64,000 nucleotides of DNA from Quillaja saponaria (Eukaryota; Streptophyta; Magnoliopsida; Fabales; Quillajaceae): assembly GCA_029379385.1 (NCBI GenBank), contig CM055612.1, positions 7,812,001-7,876,000 of the forward strand, given 5' to 3'. The notes beneath the pieces are model-generated. The model ran no database searches. It was not told the origin of the DNA and saw nothing but the letters and a program-made list of their open reading frames with translations. The translations under genes and the position numbers were made by a program. Numbering within the stretch: the stretch's first letter is position 1; every line of letters begins with the position of its first letter. Of the stretch, positions 22,801 to 35,436 are shown one piece after another.

Positions 22801-25800
22801 TATACTCAATTGTGCCATCTTTTAGTATAAATGAACCTAAATACTTAAACACATTTTTTATAGAGATTGCTTGACCGTCCAAGGTTATTTCAGTCGGGCT
22901 CCAGTGTCATTAAAATCACACTCCAGATACTCGGTATTTGTCCTACTCAGCCTAAGATATTTAGATTCTAACGTGTTCCCCTACAATTCTAGTTTGGAAT
23001 TTAAACATTCTCTAGTTTCGTCTACCAACACAATATGGCCAGCAAATAGCATGCACCACGGAGCCTTATCCTGGATAGCATAAGTAAACTCATCCATGAT
23101 TAAAGTAAATAGATAGGGGCTTAAGGATGAATCTTGGTGAATACCTATCGTGATCGGGAACTTTTAACAGTTTACACACTATTCATTATTCTCTCGTACA
23201 TATCTTTAATAACTTCTACATATTTAGTTGGGACATTTTTCTTCTTTAGAATCCACCACAAAACTTGTCTCGTCACCTTATCGTACGCTTTTTCTAAATC
23301 GATAAACACCATGTGAAGATATTTTTATCTTTCTATATTTCTCCATTAATCTCCTAAGTAATAAAATAGCTTTTATTATAAATTTCCCCGGCATAAAACC
23401 AAATTGATTCTTCTAAATTATAGTCTTATTCCTAATCCTATGCTTAATCACTCTTTTCCACAACTTCATTGTATGATTTATAAGTTTTATTCCTCGATAG
23501 TTCGTACAACTTTAAACGTCTCCTTTATTTTTTTATAAATAGGAATCAATGTACTCTTCCTCCATTCATAGAACATTTTCTTAGTCACAAAAACCTTGTT
23601 AAAAAAATTTGTGAGCCAAGTTACACTAATATCTTCTAGGCTTCTTCCAAACTTTTTTAGGGATATCATTTGGACCAATTGCCTTACCATTCATTTTATG
23701 CATAGCTTCTTTAACCTCCTGTGCTCTAATCCGACGAACAAATCTATGATTCGTATCATCGAAAGCATCATCTAGTTCCCCAACATCAACCCTTGAATCT
23801 CCATTAAATAAAATATCGAAGTAAGATCGCCATCTCTCATTAATCTCGACTTTCTTAACTAAAATTTTGTCCCCCTCATCCTTAATGCACTTAATATGAT
23901 TTAAGACACTAGTTTGTCTTTTCCTTTGTTTGGCAATCCCATAAATATCTTTCTCTCCATTCTTTGTCTCTAACTTTTGGTAAAGTCCTTCACAAGCCTT
24001 ACCTCTAGCTTCCTTAACCGCTTTCTTAGCATCTTTTCTAGCTTGTCTAAAATATTTGTAATTATCCTCATTTCTATACTCATGTAATCTTTTATAACAT
24101 TCTTTTTTAACTTTAATAGCTTATTGAACTTCTTCATTCCACCACCATGTCTCCTTAGTTGGTGATCCATATCCTCTACTTTCTCCTAACACCTCTCTAC
24201 CCATATTCCTAAAATGACTCGTCATCTCATCCCAAATCATATTAGACTCGCCCTCCACAATCCATGGGTCGTCAAATAACATCTTATCTTTAAAAATAGT
24301 CATCTTCCCTCTATTCAAATTTTACCATCTAGTCCTACTACACCTATTACTTCTATGTTTTTTCTTCCAACACTTAACACCAACATCCAAAACCAAAAGG
24401 TTGTACTGAGACATTAAACACTCACCAGGTATAATAGTTAAACAACTAAGATAATGACATTATTATACAAGAGGCACAAGAAAACCAAGAATCCTTGCAA
24501 ACTATGTGAATATGACTTACGAAATTAGGGAATTTATCCTTGAGAAAACGTATTGATTGAGGCACTAAACGTCTAAACCATTCTCATTCTATGCTTCATC
24601 TCCTGTGGGAGATTATGGGGCAAAAACCAGTTATGTTACATCATACTACAGAACAGAAGAGGTAATCCAGAAAGAGATTAAAACCTCCAAAGCATCTGGA
24701 ACTTTGGGGAAGAGCAGATCACTATTAACACTAACATCCCGTGCCTTTGCAACCTGCATCACATAATGCTTGTTCTAAATTTATTGGATCATGTCTATCC
24801 TCATGGGTATAGATACAAAGGTGAGAAATAACATTTATTCTATCAGTACCAGTATACTACTATAGAATAAGTAGAAGTCTTTAGTTAAGACCTAGTCAAA
24901 TAGATACTAGTTGAAATTTTTACCACAAAAACAACCTACATAGTGTAGAAGAAAAATGGAGCCCTTTTTGATTTTGAAGTAAACTAGGACACATTCTGAA
25001 GAAATTGTTTTACTTTATAGTGGCTATGACTTCCATGAGAACGGTGCTTGGGATAAAGACTATATCTGAACCTCATGTTACACAAAAGACACCAAATAGT
25101 AGAATTAGCACCTCTTTCACAAGTCCGTGTCTCCACCCAAGCCCATAGAAACCACGCATAGCTCCAATTGGTGTGTCCTGCTGACCTGCATATTTCATGA
25201 TATAGTATACTTCTTGTCATGCATATTGAAAAGAAAAAAAATGTCAACAGTCTACAAATAAAGAATGTGTATAACTACTAAGAATCTAAGAGGGCTTCAA
25301 ACAAAGACCAACCTTCATGAATTAAAAGTGGATACACAAGATTTGCAGGTGAAATACTTGTTTCCTTGAATGCTGCTCGGAGTACAGGTGACCTCCGATT
25401 ACCACAAGGGTGCCTTCTCAGTGGCTGGTACAGAACAATAATTGACGAGAAAGATCTATTAATCACCAATTATACAACCGAAGTTACAGCACCATAACAA
25501 CAATCAAACTTAGTTGAAACCAGATAACATGGCAACCTTTCCATAGATTTTATAGTGAGCTCATAAGTCATAACTTTCTAAAAGACTAAAACTACCACAA
25601 GCCAATGAAATTCTTATTTACTAAAGCGTAATAATGACGAAAATAAAAAAATTATTTTTTTCACCAATGCATTATACTTGAAACTTAAATTTAATAATAC
25701 AAAACACACTCACCAGTGAAGGAACAACAGGGGTTCCGGCCGTTTCGGGTGGCACGGGAGAGGGCCTCGGGAACATTCCCAGCTGCAACAGAAGCTTCAC

Positions 25801-25822
25801 ATTCTGCATCACTCAATCCCAT
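19868..25822 (-). pseudogene. HEMB: Delta-aminolevulinic acid dehydratase (HEMB/ALAD) pseudogene with retained introns
   Basis: ALAD joins two ALA molecules to porphobilinogen in plastid tetrapyrrole synthesis. Minus-strand exon remnants follow ALAD order: 25714-25822 (MGLSDAECEASVAAGNVPEA), 25313-25424 (NRRSPVLRAAFKETSISPAN), 25112-25195, 24685-24753, about 24521-24611 (SPTGDEA), 22211-22274, 21718-21773 (VIKNDETVHQL), about 21474-21595 (DVVSPYDMMDGHVGAIRAAP), about 20590-20690, about 20462-20545 (YLDIKRLLRDNS) and about 19868-19938. Breaks include in-frame stops at 24599-24601, 21503-21505, 21482-21484 and 19885-19887. There is an extra base in the first exon, an 8-bp insertion near 24570 and a frameshift near 20680. 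Several splice sites are changed. The transit-peptide exon and the last exon are missing. Introns show it arose by DNA duplication, not retroposition. A LINE splits it. Confidence 0.92.
22275..24420 (-). mobile_element. RTE-clade LINE, 5'-truncated, inside the HEMB pseudogene
   Basis: Read on the minus strand, the element enters after the endonuclease domain (near 24420). It continues through linker sequence (FRQARKDAKKAVKEARGKA) and reverse transcriptase remnants (MNGKAIGPNDIP) to the end motif FKYLGSFILKDGTIEYNVNH (22830) and TEMRLLRWM. These C-terminal motifs are those of plant RTE-type LINEs. The 3' end carries a short GTTGA-type tandem tail (CAACT units at about 22277-22299 on the plus strand) instead of poly(A), as usual for this clade. 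Stops and frameshifts make it inactive. Its 3' end abuts a HEMB exon within a few bases. Confidence 0.85.
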
Positions 25823-28045
25823 CTGTTTGATTGGTCCGAACAAGGAATGGTGGGCGTGACATTATTGGAATCCAGACACAATTGAATTTGAAATTCCTTG
25901 ATGATTTAAAACCAACGCAGTTCTGGCAATCCAAACCCTTAATTCTTTGGACCAGTACAAGGTGCATTAAGCATGGTTGAACCCATAATTTATTTGCAAC
26001 AGCCTAATCCCCACAGGCTGTTTCATAAACATCAAATCCAACTGATTTAGATCACAATTAATAAAGCGATTGAAATTCTACCAGAAAACTATAATCTCCT
26101 TCCTTCTTCCTCTAGTCCAACAATTAATTGGAAGAAGCCTCAGCGAGAGAGAGACAGAGATGTCTTACCAAATGGAGGTGAAAAAAAGGACAACCAACGA
26201 GAAAAAGGTTGCAAGGGAAACAAATTGGGAACGGATACAGAAGATAGAACCAGTTTATTGTTTAAGTACAATTACTGGACTTGGGCTCCAAAGATTTACA
26301 TTTGGGCTTATAAAATTTACTAGACTTGGGCTTTAAATGGATTGACTATTTAAGTGAAGGCAGCCCATTTGTTTCAAACCAACACTGAATGAAAAAACAG
26401 AAAAAATTTGCGCCACAAAAAGCAACAAAAAAAAAAGAAAAAAAAAAGGAGGACAAGCCAGCCCAGCCTCTTCTTTGTTTTTTTTTTTTTTTTTCCTTTC
26501 ACAAAAATGATTTTGTGAAGCTTAATAAGAATACTAATACATTTCAATGGGATCATCATTTTTTAATATTGTAATCATATTTGATCAAAAAGATCTCATT
26601 TCTTTATTTATGAATAATAAGAAGTGAGAACTGAGATAGAAACTATAATTTTAATTGAGTTTGAATCAAATTATTCAAATATTTATGTTATGCGAAACAG
26701 TTTATAATTTTGATTCAATCAAAGTTTGACACGTTCCAATCAATAATGTCATCTGTAACATAAAATCTCATTTCTTTTTACCTAAAAATTGAATCTGTAA
26801 GATGTAATTCCCTTCACACTGTCTTAACATGTTTCATATCAAACACCTACACAGTGGCATTAATACATGCATTCATAGCTTACAATTCAATGATCCGGCC
26901 AGAATCATATAATTATGGTCAACAAAGATTGTGGACCGACATGAATGTGGATACCCAATTACAGTGTCTTTCTTATATGTATATATTGAAGTGGACATAC
27001 ATTAATTAGTTCAGACAACTTTTTTTTATTTCAGTAGCAAAATATATTCTTGAAACTTCACTTAACAAGTTAATTCATCATTTAATTCTTATAAATTATT
27101 ATTTTTACTAATTTTTTGTTTTTTTTTTTCTTGAGAAATGAGGGTTACAACATTTTCTATTTTGCTGATTAAGATTTTTTTTTTTCCTAATCAGGTTATT
27201 TGAAATTTAAGTTTTTCGATTTTTTAAGATTTAATTTTTTTAAAACCAAATTCTTCTTGATCAATAAAAAATTATTAGATTTTGATGGAACATCACATAA
27301 TTAATTGATATGATTAGCTAATTTCGTTCATTTCTATCTCAATTTAACAATTTTGATTTAATTAAAATTTTAATTATAAAAAAAAAAACTAAATCATAAA
27401 GGACCAAAATATAAAAATAAAAAATTGTTGGGCCATCCTTCGAAAAAAAATAATTTCTTCTTCTGAACTATGAAGAAACAAAAGCGGGCATGGGCAAACA
27501 TTTTGTGGGCCCAGTAATTAGATCTAGTGAAATCTAGTATGATTTTGAGGATGACCCGATTATAGTAATTAATAAAAATCGGTCAAGAAGATCCAATTTT
27601 CTTTTGGGAAAGGGTCCCACAAGTAGCTGATTAAGTCAAAATGAGAAGAAAAAAAAAACTGTAATTTGCTTTACAAATGAGCAATTACACACTTTTAAGT
27701 AAGTAAAAGAAAATTAAAGCAAGCAAAATCATTGAACGAAAAGCAAATCCTGCTTTACTTTTGAAAAAAAATAGAAAGAAAAGATTGCATAAAATCTCTT
27801 CGTATACACTTTGAATTGCTCTTTTCAGAATCAAAGAGACTTGAACTTGATTGTAAAATTAAAGGTGTGTTTGGCAAAGTTTTGTTTGCCAGGTTGGTCA
27901 AACATGCGCAAAGAATTTATGGGCAGCCACAAAATCTTAAGGTTATCAAGAGGTTGAATTATAATTTTAACATGGTATATCGATGGATTTGTTAAGAGCA
28001 AAAAAGGGAATCTCTTACTACAATGACTTTGGCTTTTGAGTTCAA
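25823..28045. other. AT-rich intergenic DNA with homopolymer runs
   Basis: Upstream of the HEMB pseudogene no transit-peptide exon could be read. Long A and T runs (26425-26500) produce spurious ORFs on both strands. No gene was recognised. Confidence 0.45.
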
Positions 28046-28480
28046 TTTCTATTTGAGAGTTTGAAGAGAGGGGAGTTTGAAGAGAGAGGTGACAAGAGTA
28101 AATGGAAAGAGAGGATAATAGAGGAAAAATGTCACTAATCCTTTTTCTTATTTAGGAGTTTAAAAACTTAAATAGAGATGAGAGGAAAAAATAATTTACA
28201 TTTCTTGTTCGAAAGTTGAGTGGAAAGGAGAGAAGATGACATATTATGAAATAATTTTATGATTAAGCCCTTAAACTATTTTATTTAGATATTATTAGGT
28301 ATTAAATAGAAAGAACAGGGATATATTAGTCACAACATATAAAAATTATAGTGTACTTTCTCTTCACTTTCCAAACCCTCATAATTTGGAATAATTAAAA
28401 AAATTAGCTTTGAAGAGATTTGAAGAGATACATGTACCCTTCTATTTCCTCTCTCTCCTAAAAAAACTCCCAAACAAAAA
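28046..28480. mobile_element. Possible MITE with imperfect inverted ends
   Basis: The left end reads TTTGAGAGTTTGAAGAGAGG and the right end, reversed, begins TTTGGGAGTTTTTTTAGGAG, then turns purine-rich. The interior is AT-rich and non-coding. The inverted match is imperfect and no target-site duplication was established, so this is tentative. Confidence 0.35.
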
Positions 28481-29219
28481 AGATACTTTTGGGCAAAAAA
28501 ATTCATTAACGAGGGGCTCCCTCTTTAAATCTCCTCTCTCTTAGCCACCCTTCCTTCTTGGAGTCTTGTACGGATCTTATGATCCTTGACTCACAACATT
28601 TTCTTATCATATTGTTTCTATGTTTAGTTTATAATAAGTGGTTTCTCTCTTCGGTTTTTAAACTCTTTAGTGTCTTGTTTATCGTGTCGTGTGTTCTTTA
28701 TTTATCGTAACCTCTTTTTCTTTCTTTTTTCTTTTTTCTTTTTTATCTATTTATTTATTTATTATCGTAATCTCTCTGTTTCTTCGCAAGACTCTAATCT
28801 TTATGAGTATGACCAACATTAATGATGAAAATCTATGATGTTGAGAAGAATATTAGCACGACCTACAGCCATTGAGATCCTTATCATTCAAATAAGAGTC
28901 TTTTTCTACAATATTTCAATTAGAGCTGATTCAACCTAGAATGAGATGAGTAGGTTGTCAATTAGGGTTTAATTACATGTGATGATATGTGAATGTGTTG
29001 ATTTGAGTTTAATTATATATTGGATTTGTGTTTGTTTATTTCATTTGTTTGTTCTGCTCGGTTTAGTTATTCTATAAATTACGTATTATTTCATAGAGTA
29101 AGAAAGATACTTTAGGTCAGTTTGGTTAAGCTGGAGAGCTGTTTAAAAAATATTTAAATGACTTAATGCAAAAGCAATGTGAAGAAACAATAGCGATCCT
29201 TGTGAGAAAGATTTAAGTA

Positions 29220-29835
29220 TGGCAAAGGAGTCCTACGAAGTTTACCAGGCATCCACCTTGACCTCCTCCAGAATGACTAACATGGTCTCGTGGTCTTTTT
29301 CACCTCATGACTACGTAAAGCTGAACTCAAATGGGAGTAATTACGGAAATCCAAATCATTCCTCAACAGAGGAATTATTAGAGATTCTTCTGGGAACTTG
29401 CTTTCGGGCTTTTCAATTAAGACCGGACATGGTACAATAATAGTTGCAGAGCTAGTCAGCTTGCGTGAGGGGTTGTCTTTAGCTTGGAATAAAGGTTATC
29501 ATCAAGTTCTAATTGAAATTGATTCTAATGAAGCTGTTAGGCTTAGTCCTTATCAACTTAGATTTCGCAGCATCCTCTTGACAATGTGATTGAGGACTGC
29601 AGTTGCTTGTTGAAATGCGATTGGACTTGTGTTTTATCTCACGGGTATCGTAAAGCTAACATATATGTGTGCCGCTCATCTTGTATGCTTGGGTCATTCT
29701 ACTACAGCTGGTGTTACAGTATGGGACAATCCACCCCAATCTCTTGGTCCCCTTCTTTTGGTTAATTCGATGTGGTTTTCCTTCTTGCGTTAGTTTTTTC
29801 TTTTGCACTTTCCTTAGCACAAAAAAAAAAAAAAT
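29220..29835 (+). pseudogene. LINE-type RNase H domain fragment ending in poly(A)
   Basis: The frame at 29290-29330 (WSFSPHDYVKLNSNGSNYGN) matches the start of plant LINE RNase H domains (RVT_3). After a frameshift near 29395 it continues with VAELVSLREGLSLAWNKGYH and IEIDSN (29450-29530), which holds the conserved acidic positions. The C-terminal tail follows with further shifts (29590-29790), and an A run lies at 29820-29834. The layout fits the 3' end of an L1-type non-LTR element. It is not a functional gene. Confidence 0.65.
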
Positions 29836-29852
29836 TATGATTATATTTGTCT

Positions 29853-30050
29853 TAAAAAAATAATTATTAAAATTTATTTGAGTCTTTCTTATTTTCTATT
29901 TAGATTTTTTTTTCTAATTTAATCTTTTAGAATTCTAAAATTCAAGATTATTGCTCGATAAAGTTTTATAAACTAAAAATTCTATTACCAAACAATTTTG
30001 TAAAAAAACTTCAAACTCAAAATCTAAACCAAACAGGAACAAAAAATCCA
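29853..30050 (+). repeat. Dispersed ~200-bp AT-rich repeat, copy 1
   Basis: Resembles 61350-61555 in order and wording. Both start AAATAATTATTAAAATTTATTT and continue through a TTTAGATTTTTTTTTCTA-like block to AACCAAACA/AACTAAACA. Non-coding; it may be part of a small mobile element. Confidence 0.45.
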
Positions 30051-33000
30051 AAGATTATCCATGAGAAATCATAAATCATATTACATGATCAAATGCAAAT
30101 AACCAAATATAAAAGACTCCAAGCAGGTAAGATCCCAAAACTTAAGAAATAAACAACCATATTTAAGACGTTAATCCTAATTCAAACATGTCCATCATTC
30201 TTAATTAGAGCTATATGTGGTATTTTCTTCAATGGTGAAGTATAGTTATAGCTTGCTCTTTTTACCTTTCTAGATTCTAGTTTATTTGAAATGCACATAG
30301 GAGTTTATTCTCTCAATTTCTTTCAAACTCATTCAAAAAATTATTACTAACATTTTCTATCACTCTTGAATTTTAAATAAAGTTTTTCTTTTATTTATTA
30401 TATTTTTAACAATTAAATTTTTTTTATGATAATTTATATGTGATGAAGAATCGATTAATCCATCATCTAACTATAACTAATTAAATTTACAGCAATTGAC
30501 AATTTTTAAAAATAAACTTATTCGACTATGTAATAAGTTGACAATTTATAAAATTAACAGTAACAGGTTGATTGATCAAATGTTCAAAATCGACCCATCC
30601 AACCATTTGCTTACCCATAAATCTAGTGATTCTAAACTATGCTTAACACTCTGGCCCCAAAAAAAAAAAAAAAAACTATGCCTAACACTGAAGAGAGAAT
30701 AAATAACAAAAACTTGGAAGTAGAAAAACAAGAAGAGAAACCAAGTAGGAATCATTGATGATCATATAGATATGATCTGACGGTTCATGTGCAACCGCGT
30801 TATCTACATTCAATCTTGTCAGACTAATGATGAGATTACACATGGAAGAAATAACACGTGGCAGACAGAAGTAGGCCCACACTCAAGTGTGAAAATACTT
30901 AAGCAATAAACTTTCTGCTTTGGACACCCTCGATGGGAACAGATTCGAAATAAGGAAGGAGATCTATAGCAGAAGGTCAAGTGGATCCCACAAAAGATTT
31001 TATTTGCTTGGACCCACTTTAAGATTTCCCTAAATAATATTTACTTTGTGGGTCCCTTTATTGGTCCAACAATATAACCTTTATTTATTTCATATCGCCC
31101 TCACCTACTATATGTACAAAGAACATTGATGCTATTTTCTTTGTTCACATGTACAATAACAATCTGATAAAGTGGTCCCTTTCTTATTTTACTTTCTCTA
31201 ATTTCCTTCAAAATTTGAACCATCCTTTGTATTTTTGAATCCAATTTAATTGAATTTTCATATCTATCTCATCCGTCATAATTACTAAATTTAAAATCAT
31301 TTTTTTCTTCTAACCGACATCTTATTAGTTAAATTAACAATTGATTAAGATGAAAATTTCATTTTAAGCATACATATATTCCTCAAAGTTTTGCTTATTA
31401 TTCTCATCTTTTTTGGTCATAAGGTCTTGACTATTGTCAACATTGCGTCCAAATTCAGGTAAGGAAAAGACTTTATCTTTTTGTGATAGTTGATGGCGTT
31501 TGTTCAAAGATTTTACAATGTCGTTTGCGTAATTTTGGGGAAAAACGAGTGATAGTCGTTAAATATATCACCACATTAGAGCATCTTCTTTTTAAAGGAT
31601 TTTCTTATTTTTTATAAATTTGAGATTTTAATTTCTTTAATTGTCTACATCATGACAAAATTATAAAAAAGTTATAATCGACTAAATTATTATTAAAAAA
31701 TATCGAGTTTAATTACACTTAAAGATATGTATTAAAATATATAAATGATTAAAGTGTCACTTTCATTTTAAAAGGCAGAGATTATAGATGACATAAAAGT
31801 TTATTATGATGTGAATTGTATTGATGAAATCTATTTTATAATTACGTTGTTTAAATATAGTGAAGTATAAGGGTTTCCAAAGTCTTCTCAACTTTATAAA
31901 TTGCTAGTTAATGGATTTTTCTTTTACTTTTTAAGGGGGATAAAATGTGGTTGTATTTCGTGGCTCTTAAATTGCCTTTTGGTCACATCCTACATTCCTG
32001 AACAAAGTAATAGGTTAATGGGCTAAGTAGCCTCACAATAGGGGGATTTGTTTAGTTGGGTGTTGGAATTAATTGATAAAAGAAATATATAGACGTATTT
32101 AATGCTGTAGTTCAAAAGGATTATAACACTTATTATTTCAGTTTTTGAAAAATTAATTTTTCTAATCAGATTCTCTAAGATTTAATTTTTTCTATCTTCA
32201 AGATTTTAATTTATTTTTTTTTTAAATTGAATTCTTAATCAACTCAAAACTACAAACTTTAAATGAAAAACAACGAAATTAGTTGATATGATTAATAACA
32301 CCTCAATAGAATTTTATGATCTATGAAAAAATTTATATTTGAAAAAAAAAAAAATCGAATGTAACATTTACAAAAGAAATTTTTGATAATGTTTGAGTCA
32401 ATATTCGTATGATTTTTTTTCATAGATTAAAATTCATTTTTCATCATCTCCTAAAATCATTGTTAGCTAATTTCACTAGATTTTATTTCTATTTAATAAT
32501 TTTAACTTGATTAAGAGCCAAAAAAAAAATCTTAAAGGAGCTTAATAGAAAAATTATTTCAAAAAAATTCATGAATGACTAAAATTAAAAATATAGTAGT
32601 TTTTTGAAATCAAAACAATAAATAGATAGTCAAACAAACCATAGACTTCTTAAATAAAAAGTTTTTTAAGATGTCGATAAATAAAGATTACTTATAGATT
32701 GTGGTAAACCATTTGAATTTTGAGGAAGAAGTTTAAAATAATACCATATTCAAGGCAAAAAGCACCTCAAAATTTGAACAGATGGTGAATTAATTAGCAA
32801 TGTACATTTGACGGTTAACGGTTAACCACTGCTATCTCTACTCAAATTCCTCACTTAATAACAAAGCTTAAGGTAGCAAAATATATGAAGTTGCTATGAC
32901 AGAATAAAATATATTTTTGGATTCCCATCAGTGAAAAAGAATAGTAATATAATCAATATTTCTTCTTTCTTCTTTCTTCAAAGTCTTGAAAGTAAATCCA

Positions 33001-33300
33001 AATTCTACTATTGACACCCAAAATCAACTCTCTTTCCATCATCATCATGACCAAATGGGAACAAAAGGTCTTGGAATTTTTCTTAGCAATCACATGAAAT
33101 CCAAATTAGAGAGAAAAAGGAATGAGAGAGAAACAAGAGATGAGTGGTTGTTGTACCAACGTGATGGAGAGAATCTAGTGAGAGTTCAAAACATGAAAAC
33201 AAATACAAAAACAACATCTCACCCTGCTGTTCTCTGTTAATACAGTTTTTCTCTCTTTCACCCAATTAAGTAATCACACACCCAACTCCCACCTCTCATT
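30051..33300. other. Long AT-rich intergenic DNA upstream of the response regulator gene
   Basis: No gene was recognised. Short frames such as 32986-33240 and 30496-30702 lack known motifs. The last few hundred bases probably contain the promoter of the type-A response regulator gene. Confidence 0.45.
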
Positions 33301-33317
33301 CCCATTCATTCAACACC

Positions 33318-33345
33318 TCTCTCTCTCTCTCTCTCTTCTCTTCTC
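33318..33345 (+). repeat. CT microsatellite in the 5' leader of the ARR gene
   Basis: A (CT)n pyrimidine tract just before a TATA-like stretch (33365-33375) and about 70 bp before the ATG at 33413. CT-rich leaders are common in plant genes. It lies in the promoter or leader and is prone to length change. Confidence 0.7.
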
Positions 33346-33412
33346 TGTCTTCTCTCTCACACAAATATATATACACACCAAGAGAAAGAGATTTGAGAAT
33401 TACCAAAACCAA

Positions 33413-35436
33413 ATGGAGGTGCAATTGGACTTAGTAGATCACACCCATGATCAACAACAAGAACAAGAAGAAGAGCAGCATTTTCATGTGTTAGCTGTAG
33501 ATGATAGTCTTATTGACAGGAAACTTCTAGAAAGACTTCTTAGAGTTTCATCATACAAAGGTACCCTTCTTCTTCAATTCTTCTTTTCTAAAATTTGGGT
33601 TATAAAAAAAAATAAATAAATAAATCAGTGACAAATTGGTTGCTTATTTACATGGATACATTTACATAAAGCAGTGACTTGTGTGGATTCTGGGGACAAA
33701 GCTTTGAAATATCTTGGATTGCTTGATGAACTTGGAAATATTAATGCTTCTTCAACAACACCGTCTTCTTCTTCCCAGTCTTACCCACAAGACCAGGTAA
33801 TCAATAACCTTCTTTCTCACTGAGTCAATACCAATGAAATTTTACTATACCATGCCTTTAATATATATTTATCTAAAAGAAATATTGCTTTGATCAAAGT
33901 ACTCTTTTTGAGTCACACATTTTCAAGTATAAATATATTTATCTTTTTTATGTAAAATAAATACTAATAATGCATCGTATATGTGCGGACCATTAATTAA
34001 TAATGCATTACAATGTCTAACTAGAAGTTGTGAAGGAAAACATGTAATTAATTATCCATGGTTTAATTCTGCAGTTCCCTTGTTTAGTTCTTATGTTGTT
34101 ATAAGTCATTCAGCTTTTCTTGCCTACAATTTATATAGGCTAGGATTATGTGTACAGAACATTTTTTATTTTTTTTTTCATACATATAAAAATCTCTTTT
34201 ATATATATTTAGGATCAGGTTGCTCCTCTATTTTCTTGGTATTACATAATTAAGTGTTTCAAAATTAGAATTAGTAGATTTCATTATTTGATGAATTGAT
34301 GCAGGGAATGAAAGTGAATTTGATCATGACAGACTACTGTATGCCTGGGATGAGTGGCTATGATTTGCTTAAACGAGTTAAGGTCAACCTCTGCCCTTTT
34401 TCTTTTTTTTTTTTCCACTGATCAGTTCATATACATATCCAGAATGAAAAGCTTTGTACTAAAATAACAGAAATTAGATTGCATTCTCTTCCTTTTTTTT
34501 CATCTCCCAATAATTCTCTAGTTTTACAAATTTATAACTTCTGTATTTATAAATTAAGATCTACCAACCAAAAGTTTCATGAATGGCATTGATACTTTTT
34601 TCCAAAGAAATTCTGCAGAAGACTATGTAGCAACACTAGCCATCCACTACTCTTAATTTTTGGCCTATAGTTTTTTTTACTTGTATTGACATCTTGCTTA
34701 CACATCTGCAGGGATCTTCTTGGAAAGATGTACCAGTAGTCGTTATGTCATCAGAGAATGTACCTTCTAGAATCAGCATGTGAGTAAAAAAATCATCTTT
34801 TTCTTTTATGTAATACGGAGATTTCGAATCCAGATCTTCTCATTATGAAAAAGAGAAACTCAGAAATTTAAAAAAAAAAAATTAAATTTGTTTTTGAATT
34901 AAATACATTTTTGGGAAAGGATTAGTGTGTGTCCTCTCTCTCTCCAGCATGAATTATGTTGTAGGATTCAAATTTGGGAGATTTCTGAGCATTACCTCAT
35001 AGAATATGAGATTCATTATTTGAGATAATATTTATTTATTAATGGATGTCATGCATATTTTCGCCATACAAATAAATAATGGATATATATACCCGAAATG
35101 AATATAAATTACATAACTTTTGCAAAAACTTGTTTATTGAAAGATGTTTCTAATTACAGGTGCTTGGAAGGAGGAGCAGAGGAGTTTCTTTTGAAGCCAC
35201 TTCAGTTATCAGATTTGAAGAAGCTTCAAGGGCATCTTCTGAAATCCCTTGATGATCATTCTTGTGAACAACCAGATCGTAAGAGCTTCATAGCTACTAA
35301 GAATGAAGACAATACTACTAAGAATAAAAAGAAGAAGAAAAAGCACAGCAAAAGGAAGGCAGTGTCTTCTGAACCTTCAGAGAGAAGAAGACCTAAAATA
35401 AAAGGGTTGGCAGTACGTAGTGTAGAAAATACATAA
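33413..35436 (+). CDS. Type-A two-component response regulator (ARR8/ARR9-like)
   Basis: Exons 33413-33560, 33675-33796, 34305-34382, 34712-34779 and 35160-35436 join to 230 residues. The product takes a phosphate from histidine phosphotransfer proteins and dampens cytokinin signalling in nucleus and cytosol. A short acidic and Gln-rich N-terminus precedes a full receiver domain (about residues 25-160). The Asp30-Asp31 pair (AVDDSLIDR), phospho-acceptor Asp100 ([11 protein letters not shown]) and Lys151 (FLLKPL) are all present. The insert of about 25 residues after LGLLDELG, rich in Ser, Thr, Pro and Gln, is usual in type-A members. The C-terminal tail has a lysine block ([13 protein letters not shown]), a likely nuclear signal. 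There is no Myb-like DNA-binding domain, so it is not type-B. Length fits ARR8/ARR9. No lesion is seen. Confidence 0.93.

Noticed and set aside
26374..26574. Open frames on both strands rich in Lys or Phe
   Set aside because: They are made by adjacent A and T homopolymer runs and have no protein-like composition.
32986..33240. 84-codon plus frame upstream of the ARR gene
   Set aside because: No motif, low-complexity Lys/Glu/Arg content and position in the promoter region; it might at most be leader sequence.
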